The notes below the pieces were generated by a model. It saw only the letters and a list, made by a program, of their open reading frames with translations, ran no database searches and was not told the DNA's origin. From the NCBI RefSeq assembly GCF_023278565.1, contig NC_064673.1, forward strand, positions 2,046,001-2,110,000: DNA of 64,000 nt, read 5' to 3'. This document shows, piece by piece, positions 33,901 to 46,667 of this stretch. The position numbers and the translations under genes were made by a program. The DNA comes from Colletotrichum lupini. Taxonomy: Eukaryota > Ascomycota > Sordariomycetes > Glomerellales > Glomerellaceae. The first letter of the stretch is position 1; every line of letters starts with the position of its first letter.

Positions 33901-36900
33901 GTAAGTCTTGGAGGCTATATAGAGCGCGTTAAAGTTTATTTACTTTATTAATAACCTTATATTCTTTTAAGAGTTTAATAATTACTAGCTTCTCGTTCTT
34001 AAGAGGCGCGTTAAGGAATACGTTAATAATATTATACTAATCTATCTTAAGGTCGAATTAAGTAGCTATTACTATTATAAGCCTAAAGGCCTTTGTAATA
34101 AGCGTCGAAGTATACGTATTTTATAAGGGGTTAAGTAGTTATATATCCCCCCTTATATATATATATACTTTTATTTTACTAACCTCGTTATCGACGTCGT
34201 ACTTATAAATATATACCTACTTTAATAAAAATAAGATCCCTTATTTAAGATTATAATTAACCTCTTCCTATATACTAATATCCCTTAGCTTTTTTATTTC
34301 TATATTTATAATATCCCTAAGTAACTTTTATAATTATAATAAGAGATATTTAATATTACTAAACTTTTTTAATAAGCTTTAGAAATTAACTTTAATAAGT
34401 CGTAGTTTCTAAACTCTTCTAAAGCGCTCTAAATAAGTCTTATAAACTACTCCTTTTATTACTTAATAAAGTATTATATATTCTATACTACTTTCCTCTA
34501 TAGCTTTTTACTAATTAGGTATAAAAATAAAAAAAAGTAGTCCTAGAGACGGTTATAATAATTACTATTTCTTATATTTAAATATAAGAGCGTTATGAAA
34601 ATATTATTATTAAAGCGTTATAAAGGTCTATAGGCCCGGTTTAAATATCTAGGACCTAACGGAGTTTTACTTAGTACTTAATAAGGCGGTTCTTATAAGC
34701 TCTATTCTTATATAATAATAGAGGTTTATTATAAAAGTTCCTTATTAACGTCGACTTTAGTATTAAGAATTATTTTTTTATAATTAGTACCTTATTTATT
34801 ACGTACTCTAGCGTTTTACTAAGAGCTATTAAGAATTAAAAGCTCGAGAACTTCTATAATATATATAAACGCTTATAAAAAGGATTATAAACTACGTAGA
34901 GCCGTTTATAACCTAGTTACTATATCCCCTTTTTTACCCTTACCCCTGAGCTTATATAAAGGGGTTATTTTAGGGGTTAGTAATAATAATAAGACTATAT
35001 TAGCCTCTTTAACCTTATTTACTATACCCTAGAGTACGTTTATTAGTTACTTAGTATCCTAAATAGTTAAAAATTTAATAATAATACTATCCTTAACTAT
35101 AGAGTTATTTTAAATACTAATATTTCTAAAGTCTAAATCTACTTCCCCGAGTACTCGAACTAACTTATCGTTAGTATTAAAAAGTTCTTATATCTCTTAG
35201 ATTACTAAATTTACTTACTTACTTATAATAGCTTATTCTTTATATATAGAATTATGAAAGACTCTTTTATTAAACTTAATATTCTTTATAATAAATACTT
35301 ACCTAAGCGCGGGTACTTAGACCTTATATAGGTTATGCGTTTTTAGTATATATTTAACTAAGTATTTTATATACCTATAGGGAAGTATTTTAAACTCTTT
35401 TTAACGTATACCCCTCTTACGATTTTTATAAAGAGGGTATACTTAGTAGCTATATACGTAGAGGCTACCGAGATACGAGGTAACCGGTTTAGAATCCCGT
35501 ATTTAGTAACCCGTCTATTACTAATATTAATACCGCTTTTACTAATTAATTTTTATTATAATAAGCGAATCTCTTTTATTAGCCTCCCGTAAAGTAATAT
35601 TATAAACAAAGATTATTGTTAGTACTATTTTATCCTATAGATTTATAAGGAGGTTCGTAAAAAGGTATATTTTACGAGCTTTAATAATTATAAATTAACT
35701 TACTCTTTTAGTATTACTTACGGGGTTTTTTATATATAAAAATAGAAGTTCTATTCCGACTCCTAGCTCGCTATACTACGTTTTATATGCGTATTTAACG
35801 TTTATAATTAAAAGAGCGGTCTTATTATTACTTTTAAAAAAGTAAATTAGAGTCCCTTTTTAATAATAAATCGCTACCTCGAGGCTCTATAATATAAAAA
35901 GCACTTCCTCTTCTATTTTTATTCTTAAAAAGAACCCCCTAAGCTACTTACTATATTTATTAAAAGCTATGAATATATATTATTATTTACTAAGAAATAG
36001 TTCAAAATAGAAGAGATCTTAGTATATATAGTACTATAGCTATAAGGCTCTGTTTAAAAATAGTCCTCTTAAAATTACTATCTTAGCTTTAGATAATATA
36101 TATACTTTATACTTAACTTATAATAAAAGTTTAATGCGTATACCTCGAGTTTTATATAATAATTAATAAACAGTATTAGGTTTAAGATAACTTATTTTAA
36201 AATACTAAAGGAGCGCGCTATTAAACCTCTTATAAGTACGTTAATATAAGTAACGGAATCTTTTATAATTAATTAATAGTATAATACTAATTAGGTTTTA
36301 TAGGATATACTTAAGGTTTATAAAAAAAAGATAGGATTAGAGGAGCTTATATTTAAAAAAGATTAGATTATTTTTTTAAATAAGCTACTTTTTAATAGTG
36401 CTTTTATAAAGCGTTCCCTATTATAAAGTATAATTTAGACGGTAGTACTAGAGTGCGCTTTTATTTAGTAAAGTCTTTAAAACTATATTAATATAAAATC
36501 CTTTAATATAAGTAACGTTCTAGAGCTTTAGATCGTAAGTTCCTTTTCCCTTAGCTCCGTTTAAAATACTTTTTATAATACGAGTACTACGTATAATAAT
36601 AAGTAGTATAATAGTTCTTAATTTAACGTAGTTTTTATTACTTAATAATACGTAACTCTCGGGTTTAAGTAGGCTCTTATCGTTAATTAAATATATTACT
36701 CTATAGCTATTTATTATTATATTTTAAAAAAGGGGGTAAGCGCTACTTATAGGGGTACTAAAAATTATATTTACCTCTAAGTCCTAACTCTTTATAAATA
36801 TAACGATTACGTAGCCCTCGTCCTAGTTTATTAATAAGCTTATTATAAGTTAATTAGAGGATCTTTTCGGAAACCTAGGTTTCTTAGGGGTTCTATTATT

Positions 36901-38250
36901 CCTTAGCTAACTAGCTTTCTTAAGCTTATTATAAAATAATTTCTATTTACTTAATTTAATAATAGTAAGGACTTTTTTTATATAGCTCTTTAGTATTTAT
37001 ATTAATAACTTATTAGCGTTTTAGCCTATAAGTACTTATTCTAATTTTTAGTACGCCGTAGGGCGCTATAAGTATACGTAATTATAAAAGTATATAACGT
37101 TACTTTTATTATTTACGTTGTTAACTAAGTTAGAGCGTTTAGTAAAAGTAAAATAAGCCCCTCTTTAACTTAAAAGTCGTTTAGTATATACGTCCTAAGT
37201 TACTAAGTTAAATATATACGTAATCTCCTCGAGGGTCCTTATATACGTTCCGAAAGCTATTAATTTACTAAAGGTCTTATATATATATTAGCCCTATATA
37301 AAGTTAAGTCTAGACTTAACTATAATTAAGAAGTTAAGTACGGCGATCTCTTTACTAATTTTTAAAATATTATACGTTTTAATTTAAAAGTAAGTAAACT
37401 ACTACTCCTTATATTAGTATTAGAGGTTAATTCTAGTCCTCGGTTTATTAAAGGCTTATTAATATTCTTTTCGAACCGCATTCTTTATTACTAATTCGAG
37501 GGGCGTAAATTCTTATTTTCAATATTTAATAATTTATTATATACTAAACTTAGCGCCGTTCTTAATAACTTTTTAAAATACGTATTTATATAATATAGCG
37601 TTAACTAATTTTATTAACTACTAAGCGAGGACTTTAACATACGTATTAATAATATTATGTTTATAAGCTATAAGTTATTTATATTTAATATCGAGCTCTT
37701 ATTATTTCTAAATACTCTTAAGTATATAGATCCTTTTTATAAGTACGGTATAAAAATAGATTTATTTACGTAAAATAAGTAGTATAACTAGCTTTATAAA
37801 AAAAAACCCGGCTTAGTTCTATAAGTTACTTATACTTAAAGAAATTAAAAAGTTCGTACTAAGAGTTATATTTAAAAACTATTAATAAAGGATTTCCTAA
37901 TTTTTTTAGTCGTTCTTAAATACTTTATAACGGGCTTAATAAGCTCGTAGTTCTTTTTTATTACGGGTTATAACTAATCGTCCGAATTCTAAGGGTAAAA
38001 TAAGCGCTATAGAGGGGTTAAAGAATACGTTAAAATCTAGAGCGTCTAGGTTAACGTACTTCTAGACCCCAACGCCCTTATTTATAGCGCAAAGTATATT
38101 AAACTATTTAATTTAATTATTATAACTAATTAGTTTAGCTTAGGCTAAAGTAAGTATAAGTAAGTTAGTTATTTTAAAAAGATTATAAGAATCGTATTAA
38201 TAAGTGCGTTATCGTAATATAAAGTCTTAATTAAAAGCTAGGCTTATAAC

Positions 38251-38427
38251 TATTACGAGTTATAGTACGTAGTAATAAGTATATAAAGTATAATAAAAGT
38301 AACTTAATTATTAAAATAGAAATAGATAAAAAAAAAAGGTCTATATATACGATATCTAAGATAGACACGTGATTCAGCACGTAACAGGCACTTTATGAGG
38401 TGCGATTACTATCCCTGTTACGTGACA
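38251..38427 (-). repeat. 5' LTR of Copia C3 (177 bp)
   Basis: Begins TATTACGAGT and ends TTACGTGACA. It is preceded inward by the mutated tRNA-iMet-type primer site (AGCTAGGCTTATAAC). Confidence 0.92.
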
Positions 38428-38432
38428 GTAAT
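38428..38432. repeat. Target site duplication GTAAT, right copy (C3)
   Basis: Directly follows the right LTR and matches 30806-30810. Confidence 0.95.
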
Positions 38433-38528
38433 CCTGCGCAATAGATCTCTGGCCAACCTGTCCGACCATTCGCTATAAGTGTTTCGGCAAGCCTTTGCTT
38501 CAGAACCAATTGACTAATTCCCATGCAG

Positions 38529-39065
38529 GGAAACCGTGCTTACGCCGTTGACGCCGAAGCTGATGAGACTGGCAACCGATGGGCTTTCTCTGTTTACGCT
38601 GACGGCTACACTGCTCGGGATGAGGAGGGCAACACCTCGCCTGTCGATACCCTGCTCGTCAACAAGGTGTCCAAGCGCTTGACTGTCATCAAGGCCATGA
38701 ACGGATTCGACAAGACCACGCCCCGCCTCAAGATGCGACAGGTTCTCAAGGAATGCTGGAAGATGACTGGCCTTCAACCCTCGGAGTTGAAGGAGGTCTT
38801 GGGCTACCAGATTGAGAACGACGACATGAACAAGGCTTTGGGAGAGTGCCGTACCAAGATTGGCCTAAGACCTACTGCATCCTTCGAGATTTCCAGCAAG
38901 GAGACGAACGCAAACCGCAAATGGTGCTGGGAGAGACTCGGAACAACGATCTTCTCTTCGGCGATCAGAGGTTCAATTGCGGACTTTTCTATCAACAAGC
39001 AGCTCATTCAGATTAAGGTCGACAATGGTGGAAAGTGGGATCACGTCTACTATGAATTCTCGTAA
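38529..39065 (+). CDS. Small secreted protein, exon 2 (unknown family, candidate effector-like)
   Basis: 178 codons, phase 0 after a CAG acceptor, beginning GNRAYAVDAEADETGNRWAF and ending DHVYYEFS-stop. Together with exon 1 it makes a 197-residue secreted protein. The mature part is polar with three Cys (KECWKM, LGECRTK, RKWCWERL), an aromatic-rich start (RWAFSVYADGYTARDEEG) and a predicted mixed helix/strand C-terminus. I do not recognise the family. An ATG six bases upstream of the exon could start a leaderless form, but the exon 1 join gives a perfect signal-peptide layout. Damage is confined to the 7.6-kb insert in the intron, so the coding sequence itself is intact. Efficient splicing of such a long intron is unlikely in fungi. 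Confidence 0.7.
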   Translation, partial: GNRAYAVDAEADETGNRWAFSVYADGYTARDEEGNTSPVDTLLVNKVSKRLTVIKAMNGFDKTTPRLKMRQVLKECWKMTGLQPSELKEVLGYQIENDDMNKALGECRTKIGLRPTASFEISSKETNANRKWCWERLGTTIFSSAIRGSIADFSINKQLIQIKVDNGGKWDHVYYEFS

Positions 39066-39315
39066 ATAAGCCAAGGTGTTTTCGAGGGGTCTACTGCATT
39101 GGATTCTTGGCAAAGGTGGCAGCTCGAGTGTTGGCCTGCTGGTGTCCGTGTATCTGCCGAGGGGAATAATTGAATGTTAATAAACCTGCTATTAGAACAC
39201 CATATCAAGGTCACAAGTAGTTGCTTTGACTTTCGCAAGCTCGATAAAGCTCTGCTCGTCTATCCGTGCAGTAAGATAAGTTCTGCCCAATAATATTAAC
39301 GCTCAGGCCTATATA
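39066..39315. other. Short intergenic region
   Basis: 3' flank of the secreted-protein gene up to the inverted-repeat element. Nothing else seen. Confidence 0.5.
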
Positions 39316-39347
39316 CGGCAGACTGCAAGAGGCACTCTGCTAAAACA
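39316..39347 (+). repeat. Left terminal inverted repeat
   Basis: Matches the reverse complement of 44014-44045 except for a few transitions. Confidence 0.75.
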
Positions 39348-42300
39348 CTTTTTTTATATATTAAAGCAGAAATCGTATTTTATAATTACCCCACTACCTA
39401 GGATAGGGTCTAGACTAATATAATAACTTATAAATAGGGGTTATAAAGATTTATGGCTTAAGAAATACTTTAATTTTATAATATATTAAACTATATAATA
39501 ATATATAAAATCGTATAATATCGTACCCTAACGTAAAAGCTTTTTTTCTTTTTATAACTTTATTATAAAAATAACTACTACTTTTTACCCTTTTATAAGT
39601 AAAAATTACTCTTTATTTAAGTTATTAAACTAATAGCTCGCTTATAAATATTATAATATAAATTTATAATAACTTCTAATCTCTATATAAAACGTTGCTA
39701 AACTAATTAACCTTATAATACCTCCTTATAAAACTATTCTAAAATAACTAATTAATAATAAGACTTATATAAACTCTACTCTTTTTATATAATAAGAACG
39801 TATAAATATATGAGCTTTAATATTAATAAAATCTCTTCTTATAGGCTTAAAAGAATAAAAACAAAATATTTAATGAATAAAAAAGGAGCTAAAATAATCG
39901 CTAATAATTAATATCTCTATTATATTATATAACATATCCTTTTTTAAAAACAAACTTAATAATTTCTAAATAATAACTTATACTAACGTCTAAGTTATTA
40001 AGAAGTTTATTAAAAAAGTTTAATTTAATCACTTCTTAACGTTTATTTTATATTAAAATATAATATAATCTATTATTTTATATTTTATAATAAACTAGCA
40101 AATTCTTTTAATAAAATAAATAGTATTCCTAATTAATATAAAAAATCCTAACGATATTTTAAAATATTATAAAGTAGCATACGAAATTATAAATCTAAAA
40201 AAATTCCTCTCTAAAGCTTTAATCTTATATAAAAAAGATAATTACTAACTTTCTATTATTTCTTAAACTAAAATTAAGTTACTAATTATTAAACCTTAGT
40301 TAGTAAAAAAGGGAAAAGGTTATATAAAACTAATTATAACTAAAACTTTAAACAAAACGACGTATAAAAATATTTTAAAAACACAGCTTTTAATAAATAT
40401 TAATATTAAACTAATAATAAAAATCAAAGAGGAATTATTAGTTAAGCAAAAAAAGAAGATTATTAAAAAAGAAGTAAAAGCTAAAAAAAAGGTTAAAAAG
40501 GATAAAAATAATAAAAAAGACGAGATTATAATAGTTTGATAAAAAAATAAAGTTTATAATAGTAAATAACCTAATATATTATAAAAATAGAAACGAGCAT
40601 TCTTATTAATAAATAGTTTAAAATAAACTATAATTATATTTATAATTCCTCTTTGTCCTTAGTATTGCTCGTAATTATAAAACTATTTAATACTTTAAAA
40701 TTAATTCTAAAGTCTTTTAATCTCTACTTAACTTATATAATACTACCTTATAATTTACTAAGTAAAATAACTTCTAGTTAAAGCTTATTATATATATACT
40801 ACTTTAAATAAATATAAAAATATTAATGCGCTTTAAAATAAAAATAATTAGCCTCGCTAAACTTCGTACTTTTAGCTAATATAGTTAGGGAGCCCTTAAT
40901 AATTAAAGTATAAATCTATAAAATAGCTTAAAAAATATATATATTTAGATTATTACTATTTTAAATAACGTTTAATAATTATTAAACTTAGTCTTAGTTA
41001 ATTAGCTATATAAAGTCTTATATAGTTCATAACGTAAGTTAATAATATAGTTACTATAACTAACTAAAAATAATATAAGGGCGACCTTTTAGTAACGAAT
41101 TTAATAAGAGTTCTAAATTTATATAAAGTTAATAAAATTAAAATAAATTAGTAATATATACGTAAATAAAAGTACAATCTAATTAAAGAGTATATTTATA
41201 TAAAATAGCCCTTAGAACTTAAATAGTTAGAAATATTCTTATAAACGTAAGTATACTTATATATAGTAAAATATATATTACTTACTTACTAATATACTAA
41301 TCTACTTTAATAAAGACGATTCTACTAACTCTTAATCTTAATATTATAAATACTTTTACTAAAAATCTAGTAATTATAGAATATAATTAGACTTTTTATT
41401 ATTAAATAGTATTATAAAAAGTAATAATAAATACTCAATATAAGAACGGTTTCTTTCCCTTAGTTTAAACGAACTCGTAATAATATAAATCCCTATTATT
41501 AAATAATAATAAAATAATATATAAATATATTCCGGGATATATAAGTAAAAACCCCTATATAGAACTATATAATAAACTGTAAATAAGTATTAATATTGGT
41601 ATAAATCTTAAATCTAAATAATAAAAGCTTATCGTACGTATTTAAAAACTAAATATAATTTAATTTAAGAATTATAAACCCTTTATAATAATACCTTATT
41701 TTACTTAACTAATCTTAAATTTATTATAAAAAGGTTTTATAATATATAAAATAAAGCTTATCTTAGTTAATAATATAAGCTTATTAACGAACCTATATAT
41801 AGAAATACTCTTTATTATACCTTTTAGTACGGTAAATAACTTCTAATATACTAAAAAAAAACTCTTTTAATTATTATTATATAATTATGAGCTATTTTAA
41901 TATTTATTATTACTAAAACTATTTCTATTAACGAAATATTAATAGTCCTATAATTATAATTATAAATCCTTTAAACTAAAATAAAAAAAGGATATCTTTA
42001 TCGTTTAAGTATTATTAAAAAGATAATTCTTAAATATAAATTAATAGATCCTTAAAAAAAACCGTACGCTCTTCTTATTATAAGTCCTATTTCGTAAATT
42101 AACGTTTAAAAGTTCGCTTTATAATTCTAATACTAAAAACTATAAAAATATATATAATAATTATATTATAAGTCTAATTACGCTCTAACTTTATAATAAT
42201 TATCGTTCGATATAGTAAAAAGTTAATACGTAATTATACTATTCTAAAAAAGTAATAATATATAAAATAAGAAACTAAAAAAGAAATTTTAAATAAGAAG

Positions 42301-43493
42301 TAAATATTTATATATAATTATAATAATATATAGGGGTATCCTTTTACTTATAAAATCTTATAAATATATATATAATAATATAGACGCTTATAGGGATTTA
42401 TAATACTAAAAAGGATAAAAAAGTATATAATAATAATATATAATAAATAAAAGTTCTATAATTTTATTAGAAACGTTAAACTGTAAAAAGAGCTTTTATA
42501 TAGTTAATTACGGCCTTTTATAAACTAAACTAAGTATATATACTCTAGTTTATAGTTAATAAGTACCCTATAACTCTATAGGGGCCTTATTACTTAAATA
42601 TTAAGCCTAATTATATTATATCCTAATATATACTTATATAAACTCCTATGAGTACTAATATAGACTTTATTACGACCCTTATAATTATAACCGCACTTAA
42701 TAATTTTAATAAGTATATTACGAACTAATACGAACCGTTAGTAAACTATAAATAAATATAAAATAATATAAAATAACGTACGAATAATAACAAGAGGCGT
42801 AACGAGCGTATACTCATATATAATAAATATATAATTATAACTAGAGTAGCCCTTATTTATAAAAATAACATAATTAATAAAAATACTTTTACTAGCCTTA
42901 TAACGAGCGCATAACTTAGTACTAATCTTAGTATTATTATATATAGTTATTTAAATAGTATCGGTAGCCTAAGTACGAGTTATAGTAATATCTAGGGGTA
43001 TATAACGGCTGTTTTTAATAATTTTAAAGTTAAGCTTAATTTAATATTAGGGCTAGATTATACGGGTTAATATAATAATATTAAATAGTATAGAATAATA
43101 TATACTAACCTATATAATACTAAAGTTATAAATTTAATAAAAAGTCTTTAAAAAAGAAAATAAAAAGCTTATAAATAATATAAGAATCCGTATAATAAAA
43201 AAGCTATTATATAAAGGTATACGTATTAATAAAGAGGTAAGAGGTAATTTTATAAAATATAAGGTTATTAAAGTACTATATAAGTTAATATATAAGGACT
43301 ATTAGGAGCTATATACCCTTAATACGGGTTAGAACGCTATATTAAGCGCTTATTATAAGTATTATATAGCGTACGCAATTATTAAAAAAGGGAGTATCCT
43401 ATACGAAATTATTAATATATATACGTAAATAGTTAATACTAAAAGAAAAAAGTAAATAAAAAGAATTAAATTATAAAGAGGTATATATGTATA

Positions 43494-43517
43494 ATTATAC
43501 TTATAATTACGTATATA
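43494..43517 (+). repeat. 24-bp direct repeat, first copy
   Basis: A 24-bp AT-rich word starting ATTATACTTATAATTACG recurs exactly at 43627-43650. The 109 bp between are AT-rich with several TAATTACG/CGTAATTA-like palindromes. This may be a small nested element, unproven. Confidence 0.45.
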
Positions 43518-43626
43518 TCAGCCTAAAAAGAAGTATAATTACTAATTAATAAAAATTACACTAGTAATTACGCATAAAATTACCTAATTATACCTAATTA
43601 ATATTTCTAATTAGTAAATCGCAAAT

Positions 43627-43650
43627 ATTATACTTATAATTACGTATATA
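43627..43650 (+). repeat. 24-bp direct repeat, second copy
   Basis: Exact match to 43494-43517. Confidence 0.45.
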
Positions 43651-44013
43651 ATTAAGTAATAATAATAAAAATAAAATAAAAAAGGGTATAAAATATAATA
43701 AAATAAAATATAGTCGCTAATAAGTAACTATAAAGGCGTAAGTAGATTACTTACCTTATTTAAAAAATATTAAGTTAATCAAGAGGAAAAAGAAATTAAT
43801 TAGTAATAGAAATTAGTAAAGAGGATATACCCCCTAGCTACTTTATTTTTATTAAGTAGTATAACCGCCCTTACGTAACTACTACTACTTATAGTCATAA
43901 GTAATTCCTTATAATAATATATAGGATTTATTATAATATTTATTTATATATATAAAAAAGTTGCGCTATTAATACCTAAAATTTACGGTAGCCGTAGGTC
44001 TATTAGAAAGAAC

Positions 44014-44045
44014 GGTTTTGGCAGAGTGCCTCTTATAGTCTGCCG
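44014..44045 (-). repeat. Right terminal inverted repeat
   Basis: Ends AGTCTGCCG before TA. Inverted copy of the left TIR. Confidence 0.75.
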
Positions 44046-44309
44046 TACTATGCCAGCTCAGGGCTAATGCTGGGGTTCTGAGATTACAGTTTCTGTTACT
44101 GCTATAGACGGGCAGAAGAGACTACTTTACCGGATTCTAGAAACTAACAGGATTGCCAAAAGACCTGTCAAGAGAGGGGCACTACTTACTTTCGTGTATC
44201 ACTATCAAAGCAAACGCTCGGTGACGCACATCATACGCCCTCGCATCGCTATTGGTACTTCTGATATTGACTGGGAAGTCCTGCGATGTCATCTCAGCCC
44301 AGTCCAATA

Positions 44310-46667
44310 CTAACACCGATCTTCCAGGGAGGCTTTTGGGATTCCCAAACGTTCACCTAACGTTACCCAAGCAGCAACAAAAGCAGAATTCTAAAAGCTT
44401 TGACATCTGCCTTTTCACCAAAGCCACGATCAAGCGCATCCTCAACCACATCATAATCCACGAAGCCGAGATTCTCCACTCTATCTCTAGTCAGGATACT
44501 CAGAAGCATGTTGTAAAGCGGTTCGCCCCTAGGCCATTTGATGGGGGCTGTGAACGGATGCTTTTGCCGCTCATACAACTCTTTCAGAATGAATGGTTCA
44601 GCTGCCTCTCGAAGGATCCACTTCTCGGTCAAGGCCTGTGACGCGACGCCGATACCTTCCCACCAAGGACCTTGGTGTCGCTCAGGGGGTATCTTGTCGG
44701 GTGTGTACCTAAGCCATCTTAAGGCTTGGCGGTAGGTTGTTGACGTATTCTGTTAGCTTGTGGTAGAGGAACGGCGTTCTGGCCTCCACACTATGAGACA
44801 TCTCGGTCAAGTCACCGAGACAGCTTAGCAGGATATTCGGTAGCGGGCCCTTACTGTGTATGTACTGGGCTGTATGTAGCGGGTGCCACTTCCTCTGCAT
44901 CTTTTGCAATGTCGCCGGCTTGAAGGATTTCACTATGACATCCTTGCAGTCAAGGTCGGCCCATCGCTTGTCCTCCCGCACCCAGGGGGCGAACAAGTCA
45001 AGGGTAGGGTGCCATGCCAGGATGTATAGAGGAAGAATGGTATTGTTAACCATTTGGAGGGCTACTATTGCCTCCCAACCGTGCTCAAAAACGCCAGCCC
45101 GAGGAATGAGCATCTTGACATCCCGCTCGGTGGATCTTTGCATGTTTTCTCTGAGCTGCGAGTCGGCAACCAGCGGCGAGTCTAGCATGGAAAGGTCGGG
45201 CTCGCGAAGCAAATCTGGAGGGAAGAATGCGTATCCGGCAAAGTGTTCGTCGGCACCCTCCCTGGTTAACACAACTTTGACTCCGTTTGCATTCGGCAAG
45301 GTCGAGAGAGCAAACTTTCCGACGCAGTTCAAGTCGAAGTGGTGATGCTCGCAGTGATAAGCGCAGTCGGCAAAGTTCTCTGCCAACTCATTTTCGTCAA
45401 TCTGCTTCTTTAAAATCCGAACGCCAAGATGCTCTGCTGTTCGCTCGGCAATGTCTACAAACACACGATGAGAGACGTGACATTTACTTGAGCGACCAAA
45501 ACTTTCTTACCGCTTTCATCAAATCCAGATTCCTTGGGGAATTGATTTGTGAAACAGCTGATCCGGCTTGTCGCGTCTTTGTTACCAATTTTGATGCCCT
45601 CATCTCGTACCAAGTGAGTTACTATCCCGGCAACCAGAGACGAGTCGATACCACCCGAAAGGTAGATGCCAATCGGAACATCAGCTCTCAAGCGGATACA
45701 GATTGATTCTGTCAGCTCGTCTCGCAGACCCTGGACCATTTCGTCAACGCTCCGGGTTTCTCCCTCCATCTAAAAAGTTGTTAGCTGAATATCCTTCAGA
45801 GGATCGGAGGCGCCAATCACCTTATCTTTATAATCAGCATCCCAGTACTGGTGTATCTGCATCACGCCGTCTCTCGATATCTCCATCCAGTGCCCCGGGG
45901 GCACTTTCTTGACTCCCTTGAATAATGATCTCCCGTCTTGCATCCATCCACCATCCACGATCGCACCGACATCCCACTGCGGCTTCCATCCCAAAGGTCG
46001 GAAAGCTTTTGCTTCTGGGGCAACCAAAAGCCTGGTACCACCATCAGTCTGCCGGACAATAGTCCACAGCAATGGTTTGATGCCGAATCGATCTCTCGCT
46101 AAGATGACTTTTCCCGCCGTCTCGTCGTAAAGTACGAAAGCGAACTCTCCCCGGATATGCTCTAGAAACCGAGGTGCGCCGAAAGCCTTGTATAACGCAA
46201 GAATCACTTCACTATCACTGTGTCCCTTGAATACGTAACCTTTTGCTCTGCAGTCTTCTCGGATGCGATCATGGTTGTAGATCTCGCCATTGACCACTGC
46301 ATGAACGACGCCATCATCACTGTGGATAGGTTGGTTGCCGTCAGGAGTCAAGTCATTGATAGCCAAGCGGCAATGACCCATCCCTGCAGTGGTTTTTGGT
46401 CAGCTCATGAGTGAGCGTTCATTATGAGCATCAGTACTGACCCACAAAGCCATTTTCACTTGCCCACACCCCCTGTGCATCTGGGCCCCGATGGCCTATG
46501 GCATCGAGGCTTCTTCTCAATCGATCTTTGAGATTCTGTAAATCTATCCTCTTATCATCCCCATACTTATTGGTAAGTCCACTTAGTCCGCTGGCATATC
46601 CATTCAGGGCTCCAGTATGAAAATGGTGGCCCGGAGGAAGTGTGAAACAAGCTGAGATGCCGCACAT
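44310..46667 (-). pseudogene. Asparagine synthetase (glutamine-hydrolysing), two frameshifts
   Basis: Exons 46442-46667, 45821-46383, 45511-45769 and from 45454 down join in frame with GT-AG introns. The N-terminal glutaminase domain has the catalytic Cys2 (MCGISACFTL), AIGHRGPDAQGVW, MGHCRLAIND, VNGEIYNHDRIRED, GHSDSEVIL and RDRFGIKPLLW. The synthetase domain has the ATP-binding SGGIDSS loop and TREGADEHFAGYAFFPPDLL. The frame breaks near 44716-44721, just after NNLPPSLKM. The next conserved block (WLRYTPDKIPPERHQGPWWE, ALTEKWILREA, ENLGFVDYDVVEDAL) lies in another frame. It breaks again near 44363, where the C-terminal LGERLGIPKAS continues in a third frame to TAG at 44310. Truncation at the first stop removes about 130 residues of the C-terminal domain. 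These genes can be housekeeping or belong to secondary-metabolite clusters. The breaks are small indels, not RIP. Confidence 0.85.

Larger units (their letters stand above)
30811..38427 (-). mobile_element. Copia-type LTR retrotransposon, family 1 copy C3 (complete, 7,617 bp, strongly RIPed)
   Basis: Collinear with C2 over its whole length. The 177-bp LTRs are at 30811-30987 and 38251-38427, with GTAAT duplications. Orientation is minus, with the mutated polypurine tract after the left LTR. It is more AT-rich than C2, and its YVDD site (near 33775-33790) is changed to a YIDN-like reading. It contains about 36 extra bases near 32655-32695 relative to C2, a partial local duplication. It lies in the intron of the small secreted-protein gene. 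Confidence 0.95.
39316..44045. mobile_element. RIPed DNA transposon with terminal inverted repeats (4.7 kb, superfamily uncertain)
   Basis: The ends are inverted copies: left CGGCAGACTGCAAGAGGCAC then TCTGCTAAAAC, right (reverse complement) the same with GC-to-AT and T-to-C changes, giving a TIR of about 32 bp or more. The flanks show TA on both sides (39314-39315, 44046-44047), as for Tc1/mariner-pogo elements. If the TIR is taken to start at TACGG, CTATA/CTATG of 5 bp is the alternative duplication. The interior is extremely AT-rich with no frame left. A Lys-rich stretch is decipherable near 40440-40540 on the plus strand, but no transposase domain can be assigned. At 4.7 kb it is long for mariner, so it may be composite. 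Confidence 0.7.
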
